Shown here: positions 15,196 to 23,894 of the stretch, piece after piece
Position numbering within the stretch: position 1 is the stretch's first letter
Layout: the number at the start of each line of letters is the position of its first letter
NCBI RefSeq assembly: GCF_003323735.1
Contig: NZ_QOIM01000020.1
Span: 121,026 to 185,025, forward strand
From: Streptomyces reniochalinae
GTDB taxonomy: Bacteria; Actinomycetota; Actinomycetes; Streptomycetales; Streptomycetaceae
Direction: 5' to 3'
Length of the DNA: 64,000 nt
Notes under the pieces: model-generated
Database searches by the model: none
Told to the model about the DNA's origin: nothing
What the model saw: only the letters and a program-made list of their open reading frames with translations
Position numbers and translations under genes: made by a program

Positions 15196-16893
15196 TCAGC
15201 GTTGTGTCGGGCTTGGTGCCCGCGCCGTGCCCGTGGGCTCGCGCCGGGCGGCCGGGCCGCGCCGGGCCTCCCGCCCGCGCCGGTCGCGTCCGCGCCCGGC
15301 CCCCGGCTCTTCCGGCGCGGTCTCGTGCGACAGCGCGGTCTGACGCATCAGCCCGGTATAGATCCCGTCGAGGGTCCGCGCCTGTGCCTCCCAGGTCCAC
15401 CGGTCCAGCAGCCCGGGGCGCCCGTAGGCGGCGCGGTAGCGCTCCGGGCCGGCGAGGACGGCGCGCACCGCGCGCGCGTACCCGTCGGTGTCCTCGGCGG
15501 TGAAGACCTCGCCGATCCCCGCCGCCCGGGTGGTGGCGGCCATCGTCTCCACGTCGCTGACCACCAGCGGCAGCCGGGCGTGCGCGTACTCGAAGAACTT
15601 GGTGATCAGCGCGATCTCGTGGTTCGGCCAGTGGTGCAGCGGGATCGCCCCGGCGTCCGCCGCGGTGAGGAAGGCAACGACCTGGTCGCAGTCCACGTAC
15701 GGCAGCACGTGCAGCCGCTCGGCCACCCCCAGGCGGGCTGCCCGTGCCCGCAGCCGCCCCAGGTATCCGGCGGCGGGCTTGGGCACGATCAGCGCGGTGT
15801 GCACGCCGGGCAGCCCCGGCAGCGCGTCGACCATGGTGTCCAGGCCGCGCTGCGGGGCCGCGGCGCCGCTGTAGACGACCAGCGGCGTGTCCGGGCCGAT
15901 GCCGCACTGGGCGCGCAGCCCCGGTACCCCGCCGTGCCGGACCGGCCGGGTGGCGGGCGTCTCGGGCGCGTTGAGGACGACGTGCGGGTCCTCGGCGAGG
16001 CGGTGGGTGCGGCGCAGCAGAGCGGCGAGGGTGGCGGAGACGGTGACGGCGGCGTCCGCGTAGGGCGCGTACTCCCTCTCGTGTGCCACGTGGGCGGGCA
16101 GCCAGCGCACGTCATCGGTCCAGGGCCGAACCCCCGGCAGGTACTCGTGGGCGTCCCACACCAGTTTCACGGCCTCGCCCCGGGCCGCCGCGCGGATCTT
16201 GGCGCGGGCGCCGACACCGAGCATCCGGAAGTCGTGGGCGTGGATGATCTCGGGCCGCAGCTCGTCGACGGCCCTGCCGTACGCCAGCTCGAAGTCGTAG
16301 AGGCTCGGCCACAGTCTGCGCCAGCACCGCTTGCCCATGGCGCGCTGCCACAGCGCGACGGCGGCCCGCTCCGTGAGGGTGCCCGTGCCGCGCCTGGCCT
16401 GCCCCCGGTCGAGCTGGCGCTTGCGGAGTCCGGTCCAGTGCCGGGCCAGCCGGGCCGCGAGGCGCGGGAGGGCGAGCCGCGCGGTGCGGCGGCCTCTGGC
16501 GAGGGGGGTGGCGGGCCCGAGCGCCAGGGCGGCACGGCGGGTGCGCAACTCGTCGCGGCGTGCCTTGGCGCGCTGGACGCGGTAGCCGGCCGTGCCAGGA
16601 CGGTAGGCCAGCGGTCCGGTCAGCAGCGGGCGGCGGGTCGCACGCGGCGGGTGTGCGAGCGGGGTGGGGACGGGCAGCAGCCGCACCCGGGCCTCGCCGA
16701 GGCGCCAGGAGGCGGGGCGCCCGTCGGGGGAGCGGCCCAGCAGCGTGACGTCCCAGCCCGCCTCGGCGGCCGAGCGGGCCGTCTTCTGCACCCGCGAGTC
16801 CCCCCTCACCCCGTTGCACACCAGCATCACGACGCGGCCGCGCCGCCCTCCGGTGGGCTGCCCCGCGTGCGGGGTGCGGCTGTCGAACTCCAC
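15196..16893 (-). CDS. GT4-family glycosyltransferase
   Basis: 565-aa GT-B fold enzyme. The N-terminal domain begins RVVMLVCNGVRGDSRVQKT and continues AGWDVTLLGRSPDG. The C-terminal donor domain has LVVYSGAAAPQRGLDTMV, LHVLPYVDCDQV and FFEYAHARLPLVVSDVETM, the position where GT4 enzymes hold the donor (ExE-like region). The first part closely parallels the N-terminal domain of the 941-aa protein upstream, so the two are paralogues. GTG at 16893 is chosen because GAAAGG lies just upstream; an ATG at 16944 would add 17 residues. It is followed 11 bases later by the dehydrogenase gene. Confidence 0.85.
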   Translation of the reverse strand: MEFDSRTPHAGQPTGGRRGRVVMLVCNGVRGDSRVQKTARSAAEAGWDVTLLGRSPDGRPASWRLGEARVRLLPVPTPLAHPPRATRRPLLTGPLAYRPGTAGYRVQRAKARRDELRTRRAALALGPATPLARGRRTARLALPRLAARLARHWTGLRKRQLDRGQARRGTGTLTERAAVALWQRAMGKRCWRRLWPSLYDFELAYGRAVDELRPEIIHAHDFRMLGVGARAKIRAAARGEAVKLVWDAHEYLPGVRPWTDDVRWLPAHVAHEREYAPYADAAVTVSATLAALLRRTHRLAEDPHVVLNAPETPATRPVRHGGVPGLRAQCGIGPDTPLVVYSGAAAPQRGLDTMVDALPGLPGVHTALIVPKPAAGYLGRLRARAARLGVAERLHVLPYVDCDQVVAFLTAADAGAIPLHHWPNHEIALITKFFEYAHARLPLVVSDVETMAATTRAAGIGEVFTAEDTDGYARAVRAVLAGPERYRAAYGRPGLLDRWTWEAQARTLDGIYTGLMRQTALSHETAPEEPGAGRGRDRRGREARRGPAARREPTGTARAPSPTQR

Positions 16894-17002
16894 GGGCTCG
16901 CCTTTCGGTTGTCGTCCCGGCCGACCGGGCGTTCGGCGGCTCACCTGTTCAGTGGCTCGATCGCTCAGGTGACGCGGCCGCTCAGCCGGCTCGCTCGGCT
17001 GC

Positions 17003-19828
17003 TCAGCGCAGGAAGCCGTCCAGTACGTCGGCGGTGTAGCCGCCGTCGTGGTAGGTGCGCACGTACTCCACCGACTCCTGCGCCGTACGCCGGGCCAGGT
17101 CGCGGTCCTCGACCAGAGACTCGACCGCGGTGCGGAGCGTGGCGGGGGTGGCGTTGACGATGGGCGGGCGGATACCGACGGAGCGGTGCAGCCGCTCGTC
17201 CAGGAACGCGATCACGGGCCGGCCCGCCGCCATGCCCTCGCAGGCGAAGGTGCCGTAGGTGCCGACCGCGAACTGGTCCACGACGATGTCCGCCTCCTTG
17301 ACCAGCTCCTGCACCTGGAGCCACGGCACCCCCGTGGCCATGCGGAACTCGATCAGACCGCGCCGGTCCAGCTCCTCCAGGACCGGGACCACCTGCTCGG
17401 TGCCCTTGGTCCAGCGCTTGGAGGGCGCGTGCACCACCACGGGCCGCGCGCGTTCCATGGCGGGCCGCTCGCTCGCCCAGCCGTCCACGTCCACCACCAG
17501 GGGCGCCCAGCGGGACCCCGGCAGCTCGTCCAGCAGGTCGGGGGTGGTCACGAACTGCGGCAGCCCGCTGCGCGCCGCCAGCCGCCGGTTCCTGGCGCTC
17601 TTCTTCACCAGGGCCGCCAGGATCGCCTCGTCCGCTGCGTGGAAGAGGGAGTGCTCGTAGCGGCTCATGTGCCGTTCGGGGTCGCGGACGTCGCTGCCGT
17701 GCGCCAGCAGCGCCACCTTGATCCCGGCGGCGGACAGCGAGGGCAGGTCGTCGCAGATGTGGCCGCCGTTGAGCCTGCCCAGGGCCGGGGTGAAGGAGTC
17801 GGCGAGGTAGTGGGTGTAGGAGCCGAGCACGCGGCGGGCCCGGTCCAGTTGGAAGCCCAGGTCGCCGGTGCGCTCGCCGATCGCGTAGATGTCGGCCGGG
17901 TAGATGACACTCTGGTCGTGGGTGTGCATCACGACCTCGGCGGACAGGTCCTGGCGCCGCTCGCACAGCGCGCGGGCGAATCCGGCGAGCTGTCCAGCGG
18001 AGTTGGCGCAGCCCAGGCCGAGCCGTACGGGCGTGGTGCCCAGCGCCCGCCAGCCGGGCGGCGCCCCGTCGGGCGGGGTGGTCTCCAGCCGGCGCGGCTG
18101 CCCGGGGGCGCCGAGGCCCGGCTGTTCGGACACCGACCAGGACAGGGTGCGGGGGGCGAGCCTGGCGGCCGCCTCGGGCCCCGCCAGCCGCTCGTAGAGG
18201 GCGAGCAGTCCGGCCGACTGCTGCTCCCAGGACAGCTCCCGCAGCAGCGGTTCGGTGATCTTGCCGACCAGCGTGCTCCGCCGGGACAGGCCGCGCTGGA
18301 CGGCGGCGGTGAAGGAGGGGACGTCCTCGGTGACGAACACCTCGCCGACGCCGGTGCGCTCCACGAAGTTGCGCAGCGTACGCACCCCGCTGGTGATCAG
18401 CGGCAGCCCGGCGTGCAGGTACTCGGCGGCCTTGGTGGGCAGGGAGATCTCGCAGTTGAGCACGTGCCGGAAGCAGATCAGGCCCAGGTCGGCGGAGGAG
18501 AGGTAGTCGGGCACCTGCTCCTGCGGCACGTAGGGGACGACGTGCATCCGCTCGCGCACGCCCAGCTCCTCCGCGCGGGCCAGCAGCGCGGAGAGGGTCG
18601 CGTTCGGCTTGGGCCCCACGACGAGCGCGAGGTGCGCGTGCGGCAGTGCGGGCAGGGCCTCGACGGCGGTGTCCAGACCGCGCTCGGGCCCGATCCACCC
18701 GGCGTAGACGAGCAGCGGCACGTCGGGCCCCAGCCCGCAGGCGTCGCGGACGGAGACGCACTCGTCGGTGGGGGCGCTGACGGCCTCGCGCACCGGCGCG
18801 TTGGCGACGACGTGCGGCGCCTTGGACAGCCCGTACGCCTCGCGCAGAATGCCCGCCAGCTCGCCCGAGACGGTCACCACCGCGTCCGCGCGGGAGATGA
18901 ACTCCTTCTCCACACCGGGGAACGCGGAGGCGCGCACCGCGTCCGGCCACTCGACGCCCCGTACGTACTCGTGGGCGTCGTAGAGCCAGGAGGTGCGGTG
19001 TCCGCGGGCGCGGAGCCGGGCGACGCTGCGGGCACCCACGGCGATCATGGTGATGTCGTTGGCGTGCACGACGTCGGGTGCGAGCTCCTCGATGACCGGG
19101 CCGAACGCCAGGTCGAGGTCGAGGAGTTCGGGCCAGTCCCGGCGCCAGTCACCGGTCGGCCGCGGCGGTCCCGCGGCCATCCTGCGCTCCCACCGGTAGA
19201 CACGCCCTCGCCCCTGGTGCGCGTACCGGCGCAGCCGCACCCAGCCCTTGAGCGCTTCCCTGGCCACCGCGGCCCCCGGTCTCGACGCGGATTCCGCCAG
19301 CCAGCCGACGCGGGCCGTCTGTTCGCGCACCCACGCCGCGTGCGCGGAGCGGGCCCGCACCCAGGCGCCGTCGTCCGGCAGCCCGAGCTGGGTGACGTGG
19401 GCGCGCAGGTGGGGGCGGCGCCGCTCGGCGTTCACCACGGCCCGCATGTGCGCGGACACCGGCACCTTGACGACCCGCACGGGGCCCAGCACCGACTCCT
19501 CACGCCGCTTGGAGGGGCTGCGGCCCACCAGCGTCACGTCCCAGCCCGCGCGCGCCGCCGCGATCGCGGTCTTCTGCACCCGCGAGTCCCCGGCGATGGA
19601 GTTGCCGACGATGACGGCGAGCCGCGGCCTGCCCCGGGGGCCACCGCTCCCGGTGGGTCCGCCGGCCGCCGCCGGGCCGAGGGCCGGCCGGCCCTCGGGG
19701 TCCGCGCCCGCCGGTCCCGCGCCGGGTCCCGCCTCCTCGCCGAGCCGCGCCTCGGCCGCGCCGGGCGCCTCGGGGGTGGTGCCGGTGTGCGTGGCGCGGC
19801 GGCGGATCCTCCCGCGTGGCCGCCTCAT
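17003..19828 (-). CDS. Two-domain glycosyltransferase (GT4 plus second GT-B-like domain)
   Basis: 941 aa, far longer than a single GT-B enzyme. Residues about 1-68 are basic, then Ala/Pro/Gly-rich and disordered. Residues about 69-600 are a complete GT4 enzyme (RLAVIVGNSIAGDSRVQKT, LVYAGWIGPERGLDTAVE, PTKAAEYLHAGLPLI). Residues about 630-941 form a second donor-binding-like unit (VRLGLGCANSAGQLAGFARA, VVVHAPSKRWTKGTEQVV, GTYGTFACEGMAAGRPVIAF). The protein may add two sugars in sequence, or the second half may bind the acceptor. The start ATG overlaps the stop of the Gfo/Idh gene (ATGA). A 109-base gap separates it from the next GT4 gene. Confidence 0.85.
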   Translation of the reverse strand: MRRPRGRIRRRATHTGTTPEAPGAAEARLGEEAGPGAGPAGADPEGRPALGPAAAGGPTGSGGPRGRPRLAVIVGNSIAGDSRVQKTAIAAARAGWDVTLVGRSPSKRREESVLGPVRVVKVPVSAHMRAVVNAERRRPHLRAHVTQLGLPDDGAWVRARSAHAAWVREQTARVGWLAESASRPGAAVAREALKGWVRLRRYAHQGRGRVYRWERRMAAGPPRPTGDWRRDWPELLDLDLAFGPVIEELAPDVVHANDITMIAVGARSVARLRARGHRTSWLYDAHEYVRGVEWPDAVRASAFPGVEKEFISRADAVVTVSGELAGILREAYGLSKAPHVVANAPVREAVSAPTDECVSVRDACGLGPDVPLLVYAGWIGPERGLDTAVEALPALPHAHLALVVGPKPNATLSALLARAEELGVRERMHVVPYVPQEQVPDYLSSADLGLICFRHVLNCEISLPTKAAEYLHAGLPLITSGVRTLRNFVERTGVGEVFVTEDVPSFTAAVQRGLSRRSTLVGKITEPLLRELSWEQQSAGLLALYERLAGPEAAARLAPRTLSWSVSEQPGLGAPGQPRRLETTPPDGAPPGWRALGTTPVRLGLGCANSAGQLAGFARALCERRQDLSAEVVMHTHDQSVIYPADIYAIGERTGDLGFQLDRARRVLGSYTHYLADSFTPALGRLNGGHICDDLPSLSAAGIKVALLAHGSDVRDPERHMSRYEHSLFHAADEAILAALVKKSARNRRLAARSGLPQFVTTPDLLDELPGSRWAPLVVDVDGWASERPAMERARPVVVHAPSKRWTKGTEQVVPVLEELDRRGLIEFRMATGVPWLQVQELVKEADIVVDQFAVGTYGTFACEGMAAGRPVIAFLDERLHRSVGIRPPIVNATPATLRTAVESLVEDRDLARRTAQESVEYVRTYHDGGYTADVLDGFLR

Positions 19829-21261
19829 GCCGTGCGCTCCGCGACGTACGCGGTCCGACGAACGGACGCGCCGCGTTCGCCGGGGGCCGGGCCCGCTTCC
19901 GGGCCGAGGAGCGCGGGGGCCGTACCCGCGGTGGCCGCCGCCTCCCGACCCGCGCCGCCCGTACCGCCCGCGCCTGCCCGGCCGCCGTCCAGGACCGCCC
20001 CGGCGTGCGGGCCGCGCGTACCGCCCATACCCGTTCCGGTGTTCGCGCCGCCCGCACCGCTCAGGTCCGCCGCGTCGTGCGGTACGGCCAGGCCGCTCAT
20101 GCCGCGCGCCGACTCCAGCACCGCCGCCGACACCTCCACCGTCCGCAGGCCCTCCCGTATGGTGACGATGCCGCAGCCCTCCGCCGCCTGCCCTGCCCGT
20201 ACCGCGTCGCGGAACCGCTCGTGCTCGACGGCCAGCGGCTCGCGCTTGGGGAACGCGAAGCGCACGGTGTCGCCCTCCGCCACCCCGCGGAAGGCACGCA
20301 GCGCCTCCCACTCGGTGGCGACGGCGCCGTTGGCGTGGAACGTCAGGTCGGCGGTCAGGGTGTCCGCGACGAAGCACCCCCGCTCCCCGGTGACGGCCGT
20401 GAAGCGCTCCTTGAGCGGACTGAGCCAGTTCACCAGGTGGGAGACCATCGTCCCGTCCACCAAGGAGCCGACGACCGCGACCATGTCCTCGTGCTCCCGC
20501 CCGCTCTTGGAGACCGTACGGGCCGACAGCGACGCGTACGCCGCTCCCGTGATCCAGCTCGTGAGGTCGATGTCGTGGGTGGCCAGATCCTTGACCACGC
20601 CGACATCCGCGATGCGGTGCGGGAAAGGACCCTGGCGCCGGGTGACGACCTGGAAGACCTCGCCCAGCTCCCCGGCCTCCAGCCGGGAACGCAGCTGCTG
20701 GAGCGCCGGGTTGAACCGCTCGACGTGGCCGACACCCGCCACCAGCCCCCGTTCCTCGAACGCGCGCACGAGCCGGTGGGCCGCCTGCGCCGTGTGGGCC
20801 AGCGGCTTCTCGAGAAGCGCGCACACCCCGTGCGCCGCCAGCTGGAGGCCGACCTCCTCGTGCAGACCGGTCGGACAGGCGACCACCGCGTAGTCGACGC
20901 CCAGCGCCAGCAGATCGGCCACCTCGGGCAGCACCGGTACCCCGTGCGCGCCGAGCAGCCCGCGCAGACTGCCGTGCGGATCACCCGCGGGATCGACGGC
21001 GCCCACGAACTCGACGCCCTCCAGCGACGAGAGGATCCGCGCGTGGTTGCGGCCCATCGCGCCCAGCCCGATGAGCCCGGCGCGCAGCGTGCCGGGACGG
21101 CGGCGCCCGCCTGCGCCCCGCTCCACCGCCGCCGGGGCACCCGCGGGTGCGGGCGCCTCCACCGCCGGGCCCGCGGCCTCGGGGGCCCTGGGCGCGTCGG
21201 CCGTCTTCGGGGCGTTCGCGCTCGGCGCCGTGGGCGCCGGCTTCGCTCTCGTTCCCGTCAT
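19825..21261 (-). CDS. Gfo/Idh/MocA oxidoreductase (WbpB/WlbA-like)
   Basis: 478 aa. A disordered Ala/Pro-rich N-terminus (1-58) precedes the NAD-binding motif LIGLGAMGRNHA (about 63-74). EKPLAHT is the family catalytic EKP motif, and VGHVERFNPALQ is characteristic of WbpB/WlbA, which oxidise the C3 hydroxyl of UDP-GlcNAcA. The last 90 residues are again Gly/Ala-rich low complexity. It overlaps the DegT aminotransferase gene upstream and the two-domain glycosyltransferase downstream, both by ATGA. In the pathway it would supply the 3-keto sugar for the aminotransferase. Confidence 0.87.
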   Translation of the reverse strand: MTGTRAKPAPTAPSANAPKTADAPRAPEAAGPAVEAPAPAGAPAAVERGAGGRRRPGTLRAGLIGLGAMGRNHARILSSLEGVEFVGAVDPAGDPHGSLRGLLGAHGVPVLPEVADLLALGVDYAVVACPTGLHEEVGLQLAAHGVCALLEKPLAHTAQAAHRLVRAFEERGLVAGVGHVERFNPALQQLRSRLEAGELGEVFQVVTRRQGPFPHRIADVGVVKDLATHDIDLTSWITGAAYASLSARTVSKSGREHEDMVAVVGSLVDGTMVSHLVNWLSPLKERFTAVTGERGCFVADTLTADLTFHANGAVATEWEALRAFRGVAEGDTVRFAFPKREPLAVEHERFRDAVRAGQAAEGCGIVTIREGLRTVEVSAAVLESARGMSGLAVPHDAADLSGAGGANTGTGMGGTRGPHAGAVLDGGRAGAGGTGGAGREAAATAGTAPALLGPEAGPAPGERGASVRRTAYVAERTA

Positions 21262-22700
21262 CGGGTCCCTCCCGCCTCGGCGACCGCACGGTTGGCGGCC
21301 GCCACGATCTGGTCCAGGTCGCCCGGGGTGAGCGAGGGGTGCACGGGCAGGGACAGCACCTCGGCCGCCGCCCGGTCGGTGACCGGCAGTTCGGCGCCCA
21401 GGTGCGCGTAGGGCCTCAGCCGGTGGATGGGCGTCGGATAGTAGACGGCGCAGCCGATGCCCTCCGCCCGCAGCCGGGCCTGCACCGCGTCCCGCACGGC
21501 CGCACCGCCGCGGACGCGCACCGTGTACTGGTGGTAGACGTGCCGGGCGCCGTCCGCGACCCGCGGGGCGACCAGCCCCGCGTCCAGCCCCAGATCCAGC
21601 GTCCGGGCGTTGCGACGCCGCTGCTGTGTCCACTCCGCCAGGCGTTCGAGCTGGACGCGGCCGATGGCGGCGGCCACGTCGGTCATCCGCATGTTGGCGC
21701 CGACGATCTCGTTCTCGTACCGCTGCTCCATGCCCTGGTTCCGCAGCAGCCGCAGCGTGCGGGCGCGCTCCTCGTCGGGGACGACGACGAGACCGCCCTC
21801 CAGGGTGTGCATGTTCTTCGTCGGATAGAAGCTGAAGCACGCCGCGTCCCCGAACGTCCCCACGGGGCGGCCGTGCAGCTGCGCCGCGTGCGCCTGGCAG
21901 GCGTCCTCGATCAGAGCGAGCCCGTGCCGCTGCGCCAGCTGGGTCAGCCTGCCCATCGGCGCCGGATGCCCGTACAGGTGTACGGGCATCAGCGCCGCCG
22001 TGCGCGGGCCCACGGCCTCGGCGGCCGCGTCCGGGTCCAGGCAGAAGGTGTCGGGATCCACCTCGGCGAAGACCGGCTCGGCACCGGCCAGCCGTACCGC
22101 GTTGGCGGTCGCCGCGAACGAGAAGGAGGGCACGACCACCTCGTCGCCCGGCCCGATCCCCAGCGCCAGCAACGCCAGATGCAGCGCGGAGGTACCCGAG
22201 TTCACGGCGACACACGGGCGGCCCTCGACCAGCGCGGCGAACTCCTGCTCGAACGCGGCGACCTCGGGTCCCTGCACCACCCGGCCGTCCCGCAGCACCC
22301 GCACGGCGGCGGCCACCTCCTCGTCCCCGATCACCGGCTTGGCCGCCGGGATCGTGGACGTGGCCACGACGGGCGCCACGGAAGCGGTCGGCGGCGCCGG
22401 AAGCCCGCCGACCGCACCGGAAGGCGCTGCTGCGGCGACGTGCGTGTCAGAACCCGGAGACCCGGCCACCGCGGCCCCGGCGGCGAGCGCCTCGCGCACG
22501 GCGGGCGGCTCGGCGGTGGCGGGCGCCTCGGCGGTGGCGGGCGTCGGCCGGGCGTCGGTGGACGCGCCGGAATCGCCGGGCTCGCCGGCGGCCGTCGCGT
22601 ACGCCGAAGCCGGCTCTGTCGTCGGTGCTGTCGTCGGCGCCGTCGTGGGCGCCGACGCGGGCCCGGCAGCCGGATTCATGTCTTTTCGCAGCCCTTGCAT
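21258..22700 (-). CDS. DegT/DnrJ/EryC1/StrS aminotransferase (WbpE-like)
   Basis: 480 aa. The PLP-dependent catalytic part starts near residue 117 (IPAAKPVIGDEEV). NSGTSALHLALLALGIGPGD, EDACQAHAA and FSFYPTKNMHTLEGG follow, with K295 as the PLP lysine. It would transaminate a 3-keto nucleotide sugar, in this context UDP-3-keto-GlcNAcA. The first 116 residues are an unusual Ala/Pro/Thr-rich extension with PTTAPTTAPTTEP. ATG at 22700 is chosen because GGAGGGG lies 12 bases upstream; ATG at 22679 is an alternative and ATG at 22751 is unlikely. It is the first gene of the tightly overlapping minus-strand operon. Confidence 0.9.
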   Translation of the reverse strand: MQGLRKDMNPAAGPASAPTTAPTTAPTTEPASAYATAAGEPGDSGASTDARPTPATAEAPATAEPPAVREALAAGAAVAGSPGSDTHVAAAAPSGAVGGLPAPPTASVAPVVATSTIPAAKPVIGDEEVAAAVRVLRDGRVVQGPEVAAFEQEFAALVEGRPCVAVNSGTSALHLALLALGIGPGDEVVVPSFSFAATANAVRLAGAEPVFAEVDPDTFCLDPDAAAEAVGPRTAALMPVHLYGHPAPMGRLTQLAQRHGLALIEDACQAHAAQLHGRPVGTFGDAACFSFYPTKNMHTLEGGLVVVPDEERARTLRLLRNQGMEQRYENEIVGANMRMTDVAAAIGRVQLERLAEWTQQRRRNARTLDLGLDAGLVAPRVADGARHVYHQYTVRVRGGAAVRDAVQARLRAEGIGCAVYYPTPIHRLRPYAHLGAELPVTDRAAAEVLSLPVHPSLTPGDLDQIVAAANRAVAEAGGTR

Positions 22701-22769
22701 GGCGGATGTGCCCCTCCGGTTCCCCGGCAGATTCGCCCTATGTGGACCCACATCCGGCCGCGCTCTTGC

Positions 22770-22775
22770 ACTATA
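22770..22775 (-). promoter_or_regulatory. Possible -10 element of the DegT operon
   Basis: On the minus strand the AT-rich stretch TTGTAAGCCTATAGTGC contains TATAGT, about 70 bases upstream of the aminotransferase start. No good -35 box was found at the usual distance, so the site is tentative. The surrounding 130 bases between the acetyltransferase stop and the aminotransferase start contain no gene. Confidence 0.25.
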
Positions 22776-22830
22776 GGCTTACAAATCACCCGGACCGCCT
22801 AACCGCGGATCCCGGGCTCAGGCCCACGGT

Positions 22831-23604
22831 TCACCCTGCGGAGCACGCCGCCGAGCCGGACTCACGAAGCGTCACGGCCCCGCCCTCCGTGCTGTCCGAC
22901 GCGCGCTCCTCGTACCGTTCGCCCGTCGTCGGGCACTCCCACACGCCGGGGTGGCCCGGCACGGCACGCAGCCGCACGCCCGCCCTGCCCACCCAGCCGA
23001 CCCGGCGCGCAGGCACCCCCACCACGAGTGAGAAATCCGGTACGTCGGACGTCACCACGGCACCCGCCGCCACCATCGCCCAGCGGCCGACCCGCACCGG
23101 CGCCACGCACACCGCCCGCGCCCCCAGCGACGCGCCCTCCGCGACGGTGACGCCGACCGCGTGCCAGTCGCCCGCCCGCTTGAGCGTCCCGTCCGGGTCG
23201 ACGGCGCGCGGCGCGCGGTCGTTGGTGAGCACCACGGCGGGCCCGACGAAGACGCCGTCACCCAGCTCGGCCGGCTCGTAGAGCAGCGCGTGGTTTTGCA
23301 CCTTGCAGCGCGCGCCGAGCCGGACGCCCGCACCGACGTAGGCCCCCCGCCCGATGACGCACTCCGCACCGACCACCGCCCCCTCCCGCACCTGCGCCAG
23401 CTCCCACACGGTCGTGCCCGTCCCCACGGCGGCGTCGCCGGAGACCTGCGCGCCCGGCATCACCCGGAAGGACGTGCGCGAGCCCCCGCCCGGAGCGGCG
23501 CTCGCCACGCTGCTCGTGTCGGGGCTCGTACCGGTGCTCATGCCTGTGCTCGTGTCGGGGCTCATGCCTGTGCTCATGCCTGTGCTCGTGTCGGTGGTGT
23601 CCAT
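22831..23604 (-). CDS. Hexapeptide-repeat N-acetyltransferase (WbpD/WlbB-like)
   Basis: 257 aa. Left-handed beta-helix repeats run from about residue 45 to 190 (for example VSGDAAVGTGTTVWELAQV, GAECVIGRGAYVGAGVRLG). The NDRAP and GDWHAVGVTV segments are typical of the UDP-2-acetamido-3-amino-glucuronate N-acetyltransferase group. It would acetylate the 3-amino group made by the DegT enzyme. The C-terminal part (VWECPTTGERYE) matches the family ending. The N-terminus consists of two 12-residue Ser/Thr/Gly/Met repeats with several ATGs, so the true start may lie as much as 30 residues downstream of 23604. It precedes the DegT operon in the same direction. Confidence 0.85.
   Translation of the reverse strand: MDTTDTSTGMSTGMSPDTSTGMSTGTSPDTSSVASAAPGGGSRTSFRVMPGAQVSGDAAVGTGTTVWELAQVREGAVVGAECVIGRGAYVGAGVRLGARCKVQNHALLYEPAELGDGVFVGPAVVLTNDRAPRAVDPDGTLKRAGDWHAVGVTVAEGASLGARAVCVAPVRVGRWAMVAAGAVVTSDVPDFSLVVGVPARRVGWVGRAGVRLRAVPGHPGVWECPTTGERYEERASDSTEGGAVTLRESGSAACSAG
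23521..23592 (-). repeat. Two 36-bp tandem repeats at the start of the acetyltransferase gene
   Basis: On the minus strand the sequence encodes DTSTGMSTGMSP then DTSTGMSTGTSP, followed by a partial DTSS. The two copies differ at few bases. The repeats are in frame, so copy-number change would lengthen or shorten the N-terminus by 12 residues. Confidence 0.8.
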
Positions 23605-23894
23605 GAGGGCTCGCTCTCTGTGCGGCGGTATGGCCGGTTCCCTGTGGCGCGGGGTGGCCGGTTCCCTGTGGTGACGGGCGGCGGGAGCCCGCCGGCCCGT
23701 CGGTGCCCGGAAGAGGCAGCGGACGGCCCGCTGGGGCGAGGATGGCGGCGCTCACGCACCCGCGGTGCCCGGCGCGCCGCGCCGCGCCGCTGCCGTCGAC
23801 CGCGCGGGGCGGCCCGTCCGCCGACCGGGTGAGCGGGGCCCGTGCGGCGCGCCGTGCGCGAGGGGGCCGACGGGCCCGGAGCGATGGTGGCGTC

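Noticed and set aside
17048..20893. 1281-codon plus-strand frame opposite the glycosyltransferase and Gfo/Idh genes
   Set aside because: It mirrors three overlapping minus-strand genes with recognisable motifs; its own translation has no domain.
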